Below are positions 16,573-24,927 of a stretch of DNA of 64,000 nt, one piece after another. The notes below the pieces were generated by a model. That model saw only the letters and a list, made by a program, of their open reading frames with translations, made no database searches and was not told the DNA's origin. The DNA lies in NCBI GenBank assembly GCA_000752215.1, contig CCFG01000014.1:62001-126000 (forward strand), written 5' to 3'. Source of the DNA: a bacterium MS4. GTDB lineage: Bacteria; Bacillota; Clostridia; Oscillospirales; Acutalibacteraceae. Each line of letters opens with the position of its first letter. Position 1 is the stretch's first letter. Position numbers and translations under genes: made by a program.

Positions 16573-17113
16573 CATCCTGCTTGACCGGCTGCCAGAGGAA
16601 TACGAAGGGTATCTTATCCGCACCGATTACCGCATCGGGATTCAGATATCTCAGGCGCTGGCCGACGAAGAGTTAAACCCATACGAGCGGCTTGAAATCG
16701 CGTTTAATCTGCTTTTCGGCAACGGACCTCCGGATTATAAAACGGCATATGAGGCTTTACAGTGGTTCATGCGCTGCGGAGCTGACTCGACAGAGCGGAG
16801 CGAAGACCAGGAAGAGTCAGACGGAATCGCATATTATTCATTTGAATATGATGCGTCCCGCCTATATTCCGGGTTCCGACGTATGTACGGGATTGACATT
16901 GACCGAGAGCATATGCACTGGTTCCGGTTTGTCGCTATGATGGCGGATTTAGGCGAATGCGCATTTACTCAGGTCGTCGGGTACCGTTCGGCAGATACTT
17001 CCGGGATGGACAAAAAAACCAGGGCGGCGTACAACAAAATGAAACGCCGCTTTGCACTTCCGCAGCCGGAAAGCGAAGACGAAAAAGAATTTATGGAAAA
17101 GCTCGCGCTTTGA
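16565..17113 (+). CDS. Bacteriophage Gp15 family tail chaperone
   Basis: 182 residues of the Gp15 family: MFNILLDRLPEEYEG, then YRIGIQISQALADEELNPYERLEIAFNLLFG, AYEALQWFMRCG and a YDASRLYSGFRRMYGIDI core. It overlaps the preceding chaperone gene by 8 nt, as expected for a paired gpG/gpGT-type set. Its stop codon lies in the loop of a bidirectional terminator facing the second moron. Confidence 0.88.
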   Translation: MFNILLDRLPEEYEGYLIRTDYRIGIQISQALADEELNPYERLEIAFNLLFGNGPPDYKTAYEALQWFMRCGADSTERSEDQEESDGIAYYSFEYDASRLYSGFRRMYGIDIDREHMHWFRFVAMMADLGECAFTQVVGYRSADTSGMDKKTRAAYNKMKRRFALPQPESEDEKEFMEKLAL

Positions 17114-17130
17114 TTGGCGCGAGCTTTTTA
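17100..17130. terminator. Bidirectional intrinsic terminator
   Basis: AGCTCGCGC (17100-17108) pairs perfectly with GCGCGAGCT (17117-17125), with A-run on the left and T-run on the right. It serves the Gp15 gene rightward and the zinc-ribbon moron leftward. Confidence 0.85.
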
Positions 17131-17601
17131 TTATACCTTCCATTGGTGGCCGCAGTTAAGGCAAGTGACAATGACTTTCTTCGCCCCTATATTCCCTGCG
17201 ACAAGTCCGATTCCACCTGTAAGAGCGGCCCCCATAACGGCCTTTCCAATGCCAAAGCCTTTCTTATTGGCACTTAACGAAGTGGATCCACACTTAGGGC
17301 AACAGGCAATACCGTTAGCCTTGTTTTCCTTGATACGCTCTTTCTTTGATAATGGTTTGGGCTGCGCTAACTTAGCCGTATTATACTCCCTGCCCTCTTC
17401 TGCTGCACGCTGCCAAAAACTCTTTTTATACACAACATGTGGGGCGCTTTCTCTGATTTCATTAATTTTCTGATTGTCGTTTGAATCAATAATAGGGCAT
17501 TCTTTGGTGTTTGCATTACAAGAAGGGCATTTCTCGGCTTGACATAACAGCTTTTCGCCGCAATTCAGACAAATTTTTATTGGATGACCTTGCTCGCCCA
17601 T
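17131..17601 (-). CDS. Leftward moron: double zinc-ribbon protein with a glycine-rich hydrophobic segment
   Basis: 156 residues. N-terminal ribbon CLNCGEKL with CPSCNANT; a charged middle; a second ribbon CPKCGSTSLSANKKG is interrupted by a hydrophobic Gly/Ala segment (FGIGKAVMGAALTGGIGLV) before its second half CLNCGHQW. GGGAGG lies upstream of the ATG and its own promoter precedes it. It interrupts the tail operon between the Gp15 and tape-measure genes, the second moron of this prophage. Membrane association is likely; function unknown. Confidence 0.85.
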   Translation of the reverse strand: MGEQGHPIKICLNCGEKLLCQAEKCPSCNANTKECPIIDSNDNQKINEIRESAPHVVYKKSFWQRAAEEGREYNTAKLAQPKPLSKKERIKENKANGIACCPKCGSTSLSANKKGFGIGKAVMGAALTGGIGLVAGNIGAKKVIVTCLNCGHQWKV

Positions 17602-17632
17602 AATAAAACCGCCTCCCGACTCTTTTTACCAT

Positions 17633-17660
17633 ATAATACCACTTTTATTCTGAATTTCAA
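17633..17660 (-). promoter_or_regulatory. Sigma-A promoter of the 17131 moron
   Basis: Leftward -35 TTGAAA (17655-17660) and -10 TATTAT (17633-17638), 16-bp spacer. Upstream TTGGATAT matches the first moron promoter. Confidence 0.7.
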
Positions 17661-17678
17661 ATATCCAAATAAATGATC

Positions 17679-17698
17679 TTGCGGACAACCGCCTGTAT
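17679..17698. repeat. 20-bp moron-flanking element, copy 2
   Basis: TTGCGGACAACCGCCTGTAT, differing at one base from the copy at 11683-11702. It overlaps an inverted repeat ACCGC...GCGGT. Found nowhere else in the window by eye. Confidence 0.6.
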
Positions 17699-17729
17699 AT
17701 ATGCGGTAAAGTTAAGCTAAAGGCGGTGG

Positions 17730-17903
17730 TTAGATATCAAAAAAGTAAAGTGCCCTTATTGTGGATATGAAATGCCGATCACCTACGATCAAAATTCAGT
17801 ATGCCACGGTGTGATAGTTCGATGCAAAGGCCGCAACTGTAAGCGGCTGTTTGAGATCAGAATTGGAAGTGAAAAAGATGGACCCGTCGGAGAATCCGAA
17901 TAA
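17730..17903 (+). CDS. Com-like small zinc-finger protein with non-standard start
   Basis: About 57 residues: KCPYCGYEMP, then CHGVIVRCKGRNCKRLFEIRIG, a Com/zinc-ribbon pattern. AAGGCGGTGG is well placed, but the codon at the expected start is TTA (17730) followed by GAT ATC AAA AAA; no ATG, GTG or TTG lies between the upstream stop and the first Cys. Compare TTG GAT AAA AAA at terS. Either a weak start codon or a point mutation has silenced it. The end overlaps the next gene. Confidence 0.5.
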   Translation, partial: LDIKKVKCPYCGYEMPITYDQNSVCHGVIVRCKGRNCKRLFEIRIGSEKDGPVGESE

Positions 17904-18033
17904 TGACTTTGATTATTGCAGGATGAAATTGGATTTAGCGTATCAGCAGTTATTTGGTCTTATTAGCCAGCCGTTCATTCCGATTTTAGATTGGTTGGAA
18001 ACAAAACTTGAATCAATACAAATAATCAAGTAG
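17878..18033 (+). CDS. Small hypothetical protein
   Basis: 51 residues from the ATG at 17878 (GGAAG upstream), overlapping the preceding zinc-finger frame by 26 nt. Helical and acidic, with a hydrophobic stretch QQLFGLISQPFIPIL. No known domain. It lies just before the tape-measure gene. Confidence 0.55.
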   Translation: MDPSENPNNDFDYCRMKLDLAYQQLFGLISQPFIPILDWLETKLESIQIIK

Positions 18034-18078
18034 AGCCCTTATGTGCCGATGATTATCGCCTTTTAAGGAGGGATATCA

Positions 18079-20790
18079 TTGGCAAACGGTGGCTACGACG
18101 GCTCGATCAGAATAAATACTAAACTGGATTCATCCGGCATGACCAAAGGATTGAAATCTGTTACCTCGGGACTGGACACAATTAAATCGTCTCTTACCGG
18201 TCTGGCCGCTGCGGTTGGTATTGCTTTTGGGATTGGTGCGCTTGTCAATTTTGGAAAAGCGTCAGTTAAAGCGGCCACCGATTTAACCAACGCTATGATC
18301 GGGCTGAAAAGCATCGTAGATGGTCAAGGACGTAGTTTTGCAGCCGCGAACAAATTTCTGCAGAGCTATATTTCCGATGGTCTTATTCCTGCTACGGATG
18401 CGGTAACCGCATATAAGAATCTCGCAATGCGTGGGTATACTGACCCTCAGATTCAATCTACATTAACTGCTCTAAAAGACAGTGCGGCATTCGGGCGGCA
18501 GGCAAGCCTTACCCTTGGTCAAGCGGTATCCTCCGCGTCCGAGGGTCTCAAAAACGAAAATAGCATTCTGGTTGACAACGCTGGTGTTACGAAAAATGTT
18601 TCCGTTATGTGGGCCGATTATGCCGCCAGTATCGGTGTGGGCGTACAGAGCCTGACAAAACAGCAAAAAATTCAGGCCGAAGTGACCGGGATCATGCAGG
18701 AAACACGATTTCAGACTGGTGATGCTGCGAAGATTGCGAACACCTATTCTGGTGAAGTTTTAAAGCTCACCTATAATTTCAACAATCTTAAAATCGCTCT
18801 CGGAAATGCCTTAATCCCGATTGCACAGGCGGTATTGCCGAGCTTGAACGCGATCATCAATACACTCACGCGAGTGTTCAACTTGTTCGCGCAGGTCACA
18901 ACGGCGATATTTGGGAAACAGGCTTCACAAATTCAGAATACGGCGAATGCAACTGCATCCGCCGCGAAATCGCAGGACAGCCTTGCAAGCTCCACCAAAA
19001 ATGCAACCGACGCAGCCAAAAAACAGGCTAAGGCCACAGATGACGCGGTAGCGGCGTTTGATGATCTTAATGTACTACAAAAAGATACGGCTTCCAACGC
19101 TACGGACTCAACAGATGTGGCAAGCGGGGTTGGCACAGGAGCGGGAGATATCGCAACCGGTGGAGAACTTGGGGCGGGTGTGACCGTCAGTCCTGAGGTG
19201 CAGGCGGCAGCTGATACTATTATGGGTATCCTCGATAATATCACTGCCGCATTTCAGCCTACGAAAGCTGCTTTAGCAGGGCTGTGGACAGAGTTTGAGA
19301 GACTTGACGGGTTTGTGTGGCAGGGCTTACTTGATTTCTACAACCTATTTTTAGTACCTGTCGGGAAGTGGACTTTAGGGACCGGGTTACCTGGATTCAT
19401 CAGTGCTATGCGTGATGGAATGTCTAAAATCGACTGGGGCAAGATCAATACTTCTTTATATGGGTTGTGGTCTTCCCTCGCGCCGTTCGCCATTAATGTA
19501 GGCGAAGGACTGCTGTGGTTCTGGCAAAACGTCCTCGTACCTCTCGGAACTTGGACGATGAATAATGTCGTCCCCCTATTTCTGGATATTCTGGCCGCGG
19601 CGATTCGTACAATCAACGAGGTAATAATTGCTCTGCAGCCCCTTGCTCTTTGGCTATTTGATAAATTCTTAAAGCCTCTTGCTGAATGGACAGGGGGGAT
19701 CATTACCACGGTGTTAACTGACATTAAGAATGCGCTCAGTAATATCTCTGATTGGATTAGTAAAAATCAAGGACTTGTTCAAGGGATGACAGTGACGGTT
19801 GGTCTGTTCTTCGCGGCCTGGAAACTCACGGAAGTATTAGCTTTTGTTCAAATGTCTGGCGGAGTAATCGCTGCTCTGACAGGCATTACTGGGGCCGTAG
19901 TTGCCGGGACCGTTGCCAAATTAACAGACAAGGCTGAAACAATTGCGCTGACCGCCATGTATGCAAAAGATTTCGTTGTCAGTGTAGCGCAGAGTACCGC
20001 GGCCTTGCTTACCAACGCAGCCCAGTGGGCCGTTACAACTGCCGCCAAAATAGCCGATGCCGTTGCACAATGGGCAGCTACGGCTGCAGTTACCGCATGG
20101 AACGCAATCTGCGTTATTGCCACTACCGTAACCACTGCTTTTGGTGCGGCCGTCGCTTTCCTTACCTCCCCTATCGGTCTTGTGATCCTCGCCATTGCCG
20201 CAATCATCGCAATTGTAGTGCTGCTGATTACACACTGGAATCAAGTTAAAGAAGCTGGCGCCGCAGCATGGGCATGGATTCAAAACGCATGGAATTCAGC
20301 TGCAAAATGGTTTCAGGATAATGTGCTTACTCCCCTTGAAGACGGGTTTAAATCTTCAATTAATTTCATGATCGGGCTGGTCGAGGGATTTATAAACGGC
20401 TTTATTGATGGGATTAATGCCATTATTGGCTTGTTGAACCGAATTCATATCGACATTCCGGATTGGGATATTTTTGGAGATATGCGGGGACAGTCCTTTG
20501 GATTCAGCATCCCCAAAATGGGCCGACTTTCTATTCCTCGTCTTGCTGATGGCGCCGTGCTCCCACCGAACAATCAATATCTCGCGATGGTAGGAGATCA
20601 GAAGCACGGCACGAATATCGAGGCCCCGCTTGAAACAATCAAGCAGGCTGTTGCGGAAGTCGTGGCAGACCAGAATATCAATGTTAATTTTGGCGGCACT
20701 ATGGGCGCCCTGGTCCGCGTTCTCAATCCTGAAATAACAAGGGAACAAAACCGTGTGGGCATCTCTATGGTAACAGGAGGCGGACGCTGA
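18079..20790 (+). CDS. Tail tape measure protein
   Basis: 903 residues, TTG start with AAGGAGGG upstream. The N-terminus has the TMP core (GGYDGSIRINTKLDSSGMTKGLKSVTSGLDTIKSSL), a long Ala/Thr-rich helical part, and Trp-rich segments (LWTEFERLDGFVWQGLLDF, LYGLWSSLAPFAINVGEGLLWFWQN). Several hydrophobic segments lie between about 570 and 720 (FLTSPIGLVILAIAAIIAIVVLLI). The C-terminus has RLADGAVLPPNNQYLAMVGDQKHGTNIEAP, diagnostic of this family. Its length sets tail length and it likely helps DNA cross the membrane. Confidence 0.95.
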   Translation: MANGGYDGSIRINTKLDSSGMTKGLKSVTSGLDTIKSSLTGLAAAVGIAFGIGALVNFGKASVKAATDLTNAMIGLKSIVDGQGRSFAAANKFLQSYISDGLIPATDAVTAYKNLAMRGYTDPQIQSTLTALKDSAAFGRQASLTLGQAVSSASEGLKNENSILVDNAGVTKNVSVMWADYAASIGVGVQSLTKQQKIQAEVTGIMQETRFQTGDAAKIANTYSGEVLKLTYNFNNLKIALGNALIPIAQAVLPSLNAIINTLTRVFNLFAQVTTAIFGKQASQIQNTANATASAAKSQDSLASSTKNATDAAKKQAKATDDAVAAFDDLNVLQKDTASNATDSTDVASGVGTGAGDIATGGELGAGVTVSPEVQAAADTIMGILDNITAAFQPTKAALAGLWTEFERLDGFVWQGLLDFYNLFLVPVGKWTLGTGLPGFISAMRDGMSKIDWGKINTSLYGLWSSLAPFAINVGEGLLWFWQNVLVPLGTWTMNNVVPLFLDILAAAIRTINEVIIALQPLALWLFDKFLKPLAEWTGGIITTVLTDIKNALSNISDWISKNQGLVQGMTVTVGLFFAAWKLTEVLAFVQMSGGVIAALTGITGAVVAGTVAKLTDKAETIALTAMYAKDFVVSVAQSTAALLTNAAQWAVTTAAKIADAVAQWAATAAVTAWNAICVIATTVTTAFGAAVAFLTSPIGLVILAIAAIIAIVVLLITHWNQVKEAGAAAWAWIQNAWNSAAKWFQDNVLTPLEDGFKSSINFMIGLVEGFINGFIDGINAIIGLLNRIHIDIPDWDIFGDMRGQSFGFSIPKMGRLSIPRLADGAVLPPNNQYLAMVGDQKHGTNIEAPLETIKQAVAEVVADQNINVNFGGTMGALVRVLNPEITREQNRVGISMVTGGGR

Positions 20791-21173
20791 TGATAAGCAA
20801 ATACGTTATCCTTGACGGCATTACGTTCTACGTTCCTGTTATCAGCGTGAAGCGCACAGGTGATTTTTTCGACAAGTACGCAAAGCGTACCGAGGATGGT
20901 GATCTGCAGCGTAAGCTGATCGGTGTGTATTTTAACTACACCCTTAAATTCGGGATCACCACGGACCACAACGAGTACGCACGATTATGGGAAAAACTCT
21001 CCGAACCGGTTGAATTTCACACGGTAATCGTCCCGGATGAAACCGGGAATTATCAGTTCATCTCGTATTTTTCCAGCCTTGGTGACGAGTTGCTCCGGAT
21101 TTACAACGAACGCAGCTATTGGCAAAACCTTACCGTAAAATTCACCGCGAAGTCACCGGCGCGGAAACCATAA
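20790..21173 (+). CDS. Distal tail component (Dit-like position)
   Basis: 127 residues, start overlapping the tape-measure stop (TGATGA). Beta-rich, with VISVKRTGDFFDKYAKRTEDGDLQRKLIGVYFNYTLKFG. I do not recognise a specific family motif. It occupies the distal-tail slot after the tape measure but is much shorter than a classical Dit, so baseplate or tail-tip adaptor is the best description. Confidence 0.7.
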   Translation: MISKYVILDGITFYVPVISVKRTGDFFDKYAKRTEDGDLQRKLIGVYFNYTLKFGITTDHNEYARLWEKLSEPVEFHTVIVPDETGNYQFISYFSSLGDELLRIYNERSYWQNLTVKFTAKSPARKP

Positions 21174-21188
21174 AAGGAAGTGATCGGA

Positions 21189-22919
21189 ATGGAATATACC
21201 GCTATTACATTGAAGCTGCTCGACGTGACAGCAAAGGCTGAAAGCGAACTGTCCACGGATGATAAGCAGGATTTTGTTGATTTGATACAGCTGAAAAATG
21301 ACGATATGTCCATTCCGAAATACGCCACATTGGAAGATAACTTTTTCCTGCTTGATGGATCGTTCCTCCCCTTCCCGGACGCTCCGGGATTCCAGAGCAT
21401 GGGGTATTGGAGCAATTCGCAGTCTGATGAAAACGGGAACTTTACGGAAAACCCAAAAATCACAATCAACTTTACCGAGCAGCACACCGCGGCCGGTTTG
21501 ACTTTGACGTTCCTGCACGATTACCCTGATGAAATAAAAATCCGATGGTTTACACTGGCTGGCGAAACGATTTTATCTCAGGCATTCCACCCGGACGCGC
21601 TCTATTACTTCTGTGACAGCAGTGTGGAGGACTTCGGTAAAATCGAACTTGATTTCATACACACGCTGCACCCATACCGCTACATCAAGCTGGCAGATAT
21701 CAAATACGGTGTGATTAAAGATTTTATCGATGAGGACGTAATTGATTGTACGATTACCGAGGAAGTCGACCCGGTGTCAAACACAATATCGATCAACGCA
21801 GCTGATTTTACGCTCCACAGCCGCACAGGGGCGTTTGATTTAATAAACCCGCAAGGTATGTTCAAATTATTTCAGCAGTCTCAGGAGCTTAATATACGCC
21901 GCGTAGATGACGCAGGAATAACACAGTTTGGAACGTTCTTCCTCGATACATGGGATAGCGCTGATTCAAATAGCGGACAATTCACGTCGTATGATTCGGT
22001 CGGAAAGCTCGATAAAACACAGTTTAGGTCTGGCCGGATTTACGACAACGAACCGGCAGGCAACATCATTGACGAAATCATGGCCTCCGCTGGATTCACA
22101 AAATATGAGATCGCGGAGGAGCTGAAATCCATCCCTCTCTCCGGATGGATTAAAATCTGCACACACCGCGAAGCACTGCAGCAGGTCGCGTTTGCACTTG
22201 GCGCCATTGTGGACGACATCCGCAGCGATACAATCCGGATTTATAAGGGCACTCAGTCATTCGGCAGAATCATTCCGCGCAGCCGCAAATTTGACGGCGG
22301 GTCAACTAAGCTGCTCTCTTATGTTTCAGACGTAAAAATGACCGCTCATAATTATGTTCTGAGTGCGGAATCAAGTCAGATCATCAACGGAACGTATCCG
22401 GCCGGCCAGTACGAAATTGATTTCGATGCGGCATACGCGGAGTTGTCCGCGACCGGCGCGACGATCACGGAGCAGCACACGAATTACGCGATTATTTCTG
22501 TCCCGGCTGACGGAGATGTAACGCTCACTGGCAAAAAATATACTGATCAGACGTACGTCTATAACTACGGTGTGGATAAGCTGCCGGCGGGCGCAATTCG
22601 GAATCCAATTAAGATCGAACAAGCCACATTGATTTCCAGTGGCAATGTGGCTGATATCGCGAAGTCGCTGTTTGATTACTACCAGCTACGTTTTCAGACC
22701 GAGGTTGAAATCATTCTTGATCAAGAGAAGTCTGGCGAAAAGGTTGCCCTGCAGCGCCCCACCGGCACCGGGTATACGATGGACTCTATTGAAAAGATGG
22801 TAATCGACTTGACCGGTGGATTTACGGCACGGATCACCACTCTCAGTAACGGAAAGGATATCGTACTTGCCTATTATGCCGGTGAGCTCTATGCCGGGCA
22901 GGATATGGGGGTGTTGTGA
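21189..22919 (+). CDS. Tail tip / baseplate protein with carbohydrate-binding-like N-terminal domain
   Basis: 576 residues from the ATG at 21189 (AAAGGAAG upstream). The first 180 residues look like a discoidin-type jelly roll (IPKYATLEDNFFLLDGSF, GYWSNSQSDENGNF, HTLHPYRYIKLADIKYGV). The rest resembles tail-hub proteins: TFFLDTWDSADSNSGQFTSYDSVGKLDK, then IIDEIMASAGFTKYEI. It ends YYAGELYAGQDMGVL, echoed in the next protein. Likely host-binding and hub functions combined; the substrate is unknown. Confidence 0.8.
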   Translation: MEYTAITLKLLDVTAKAESELSTDDKQDFVDLIQLKNDDMSIPKYATLEDNFFLLDGSFLPFPDAPGFQSMGYWSNSQSDENGNFTENPKITINFTEQHTAAGLTLTFLHDYPDEIKIRWFTLAGETILSQAFHPDALYYFCDSSVEDFGKIELDFIHTLHPYRYIKLADIKYGVIKDFIDEDVIDCTITEEVDPVSNTISINAADFTLHSRTGAFDLINPQGMFKLFQQSQELNIRRVDDAGITQFGTFFLDTWDSADSNSGQFTSYDSVGKLDKTQFRSGRIYDNEPAGNIIDEIMASAGFTKYEIAEELKSIPLSGWIKICTHREALQQVAFALGAIVDDIRSDTIRIYKGTQSFGRIIPRSRKFDGGSTKLLSYVSDVKMTAHNYVLSAESSQIINGTYPAGQYEIDFDAAYAELSATGATITEQHTNYAIISVPADGDVTLTGKKYTDQTYVYNYGVDKLPAGAIRNPIKIEQATLISSGNVADIAKSLFDYYQLRFQTEVEIILDQEKSGEKVALQRPTGTGYTMDSIEKMVIDLTGGFTARITTLSNGKDIVLAYYAGELYAGQDMGVL

Positions 22920-23317
22920 TGTGGATACAACCGGTTTATGACCGGACGCAGAGCGATATCGACGATCAGGACCCAAAAGGGCATTACAACGCCGACGACT
23001 TGAACCGCATTGAGCAGGATTGCGAATACCTAGCTGGGATTTTTGGCGCGACCATCCGTACCCGAGAATGGACCCGCACGGATTTCCCCACAGCTTCCGA
23101 GATGGAGAGAATCAGAAGCAATATTGAAACGCTTCGCACTGCCTACATAGTGTATCAGACAACGCCCAGCACGCCGCCTGTGCCGCTGAACGAATACCGA
23201 AAGGCAAATGGCATAGAGCGGATTCTGAACGATTTAAAGATGATATACGACGCAAATAAAAGCAATGTGATTTATGCCGGGGAAGCTTATTCCGGCCAGC
23301 TGATTGGAGTGATTTAA
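22919..23317 (+). CDS. Phage tail-region structural protein
   Basis: 132 residues, start overlapping the previous stop (TGATG). Conserved-looking features: PVYDRTQSDID, GHYNADDLNRIEQDCEYLA, then a helical RIRSNIETLRTAY region and ERILNDLKMIYD. The C-terminus YAGEAYSGQLIGVI repeats the ending of the preceding protein. Similar proteins occur in clostridial phage tail modules; exact role unknown. Confidence 0.75.
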   Translation: MWIQPVYDRTQSDIDDQDPKGHYNADDLNRIEQDCEYLAGIFGATIRTREWTRTDFPTASEMERIRSNIETLRTAYIVYQTTPSTPPVPLNEYRKANGIERILNDLKMIYDANKSNVIYAGEAYSGQLIGVI

Positions 23318-23318
23318 G

Positions 23319-23750
23319 ATGGCATTCAGCATAAAAACATGGATTGACCGGCTTTCTGAATTCCCAAACCGCCGCCGTTTGGATAGTACGGGGATCTCGG
23401 ATACATACGATGTGACCCGCGCGGAAGGTGCCATAACCGCCGAAGGAAATAAATTCGATGCGGCGGAAATGAATGATCTGGAACAGAGAATCAATGACGG
23501 ATTCGCCGATACCGCCCAGTCCGCCACCATTGGTGGCGCGGCGGTGCCTAAGAGCGGGACGACGCTGCAGCTTCCGGCGTATCCGGCCATCCCCAGCAGC
23601 CTTCCCGCCAACGGAGGTACGGCGGATTACGCCCATTACAGCAGCCACGCGGTCGGCTCCGGCGGCGCGGCCCTGCGCAACAACACCGCTACGGTCGGAG
23701 GCAGCCCATCGGGCGGCTCAGACGGTGACGGGTGGGACATATGCACGTAA
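23319..23750 (+). CDS. Tail fibre-like protein with Gly/Ala-rich end
   Basis: 143 residues. The first 65 (FSIKTWIDRLSEFPNRRRLDSTGISDTYDVTRAEG then AAEMNDLEQRINDGF) are typical of short phage tail-fibre N-termini that dock on the baseplate. The rest is low-complexity Ala/Gly/Ser with SGGSDGDGWDICT at the end. It starts 1 nt after the previous stop. Adsorption apparatus is likely by position. Confidence 0.7.
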   Translation: MAFSIKTWIDRLSEFPNRRRLDSTGISDTYDVTRAEGAITAEGNKFDAAEMNDLEQRINDGFADTAQSATIGGAAVPKSGTTLQLPAYPAIPSSLPANGGTADYAHYSSHAVGSGGAALRNNTATVGGSPSGGSDGDGWDICT

Positions 23751-23762
23751 GGAGGCCGGACG

Positions 23763-24365
23763 ATGGGCGCACGATATGACAACATAGGCGGAGTGCAGCA
23801 CAAGGTCAGCAAGCGGTACGATAACATTGCCGGGGTATGGCGGCCCGCAAACAAGCGGTACGATAACATTGCCGGGGTATGGCGGCAGTCGTTTTCCGGA
23901 GCAGTGGAGTGGACATACCAAGCATCCGTATCGGGAAAAACATTCTATGTATACACTTATGGGGCTAATGAAGGGGAAAGTGCTTATATCGGTATAGACG
24001 CTGATGGTTCAACCGGGTCCGCCTATGCTACATGCGATGTACTTTACACGCTTAAAGAGTCATTCAGCCTTCCGGCGGGGTCAACTATCTCTATTAACAT
24101 AACCGCAAGTCTTATGGAGAATGTGTGTAACTATTCTCTATACATTAACGGGATCCGGGTGTGGACTACAGGAATAGCAGGCATTTCTAACATTGCTGGC
24201 ATTCAGACCTATACTGTGCCCTCAGCAGTTACAGTGTCCACTATAACAGCAAGCGTTTACGGGCAAGCCGCCTCAGGGGCATGGAATCTTTGGAATGCTG
24301 CAGTAACAATCAATCCGCTGGGTGGAGATTCGTTCTTGCTCAATAGCACAGGAAAATCTAATTAA
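23763..24365 (+). CDS. Tail protein with three RYDNIAGVW-type repeats
   Basis: 200 residues. The N-terminus carries three 14-residue units (RYDNIGGVQHKVSK, RYDNIAGVWRPANK, RYDNIAGVWRQSFS), encoded by a 42-bp DNA repeat. The rest is a Ser/Thr/Gly-rich beta domain (VSGKTFYVYTYGANEGE, SFSLPAGSTISINITASL) that looks like a lectin or receptor-binding head. A host-recognition protein is the likely reading; family not recognised. Confidence 0.7.
   Translation: MGARYDNIGGVQHKVSKRYDNIAGVWRPANKRYDNIAGVWRQSFSGAVEWTYQASVSGKTFYVYTYGANEGESAYIGIDADGSTGSAYATCDVLYTLKESFSLPAGSTISINITASLMENVCNYSLYINGIRVWTTGIAGISNIAGIQTYTVPSAVTVSTITASVYGQAASGAWNLWNAAVTINPLGGDSFLLNSTGKSN
23769..23885 (+). repeat. 42-bp tandem repeat in a tail gene
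   Basis: Two copies with an identical 33-nt core (23811-23843 and 23853-23885) and a diverged first copy from about 23769. The period of 42 keeps the frame and encodes the RYDNIAGVW units. Confidence 0.85.
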
Positions 24366-24379
24366 TCAGGAGGTAAAAT

Positions 24380-24778
24380 ATGTCAACAATCAAATTTACG
24401 AGCGGCGCGGAGCTGCCAATCATCACGGCAATAGCCGTCAATACCTATGTGCAGGGAGCGCAGCGGAAAGCCATAGAAATCCAGATGGCTAAAGACGCGG
24501 CTACGTTCGACGCGCTGGATGCTCTGACCGCTAACAGTGCAAACACTGCCAAGCTGACGCTGATCGACGGCGACAAGCAATATGTCCATGACAATTACAG
24601 TATCCGCGAGGAGCTGGCCGTCAAGGCTGTGGAGATTACGCCCGCCACCGACACGGCCCCGGCGGTTACGGAGGACAGGCTGTGCGTCACGCTGGCGCAG
24701 CTCACCTATCTGGAGGTCACACAGGCGGCGCAGCAGGCTATGATCGACCTGCTGACATTAAGAGCATTGGAGGGATAA
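24380..24778 (+). CDS. Phage hypothetical protein, tail/lysis junction
   Basis: 132 residues, AGGAGG before the ATG. Starts MSTIKFTSGAELPIITAIAVNTYVQGAQRKAIEIQMAKDAATF, continues with LTLIDGDKQYVHDNYSIREELAVKAVEI and ends in a helix (YLEVTQAAQQAMIDLLTLRALEG). Proteins of this shape lie just before XkdX in clostridial phages. No domain function known. Confidence 0.7.
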   Translation: MSTIKFTSGAELPIITAIAVNTYVQGAQRKAIEIQMAKDAATFDALDALTANSANTAKLTLIDGDKQYVHDNYSIREELAVKAVEITPATDTAPAVTEDRLCVTLAQLTYLEVTQAAQQAMIDLLTLRALEG

Positions 24779-24780
24779 TC

Positions 24781-24927
24781 ATGAGTATAGCAGCGCAGAA
24801 TCTCAATCGGCTCTACAACGGCGGTGCGGGGCCGCTCACCATAGACGGACTGCAAAAGGCGGTTGTCCTGAAATGGATATCCGCCGACGAATACCAGCAG
24901 ATTACCGGGGAGGCGTATAGCGCATGA
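24781..24927 (+). CDS. XkdX family protein
   Basis: 48 residues, starting at 24781 after GGAGGG. It has the XkdX pattern: LNRLYNGGAGPLTIDGLQKAVVLKWISADEYQQITGEAYSA, with the invariant aromatic-rich I-x-x-E-x-Y-x-x-I-T-G-E ending. In PBSX-like phages this small protein sits between tail and lysis genes; biochemical role unknown. Its stop overlaps the lysozyme start (ATGA). Confidence 0.85.
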   Translation: MSIAAQNLNRLYNGGAGPLTIDGLQKAVVLKWISADEYQQITGEAYSA

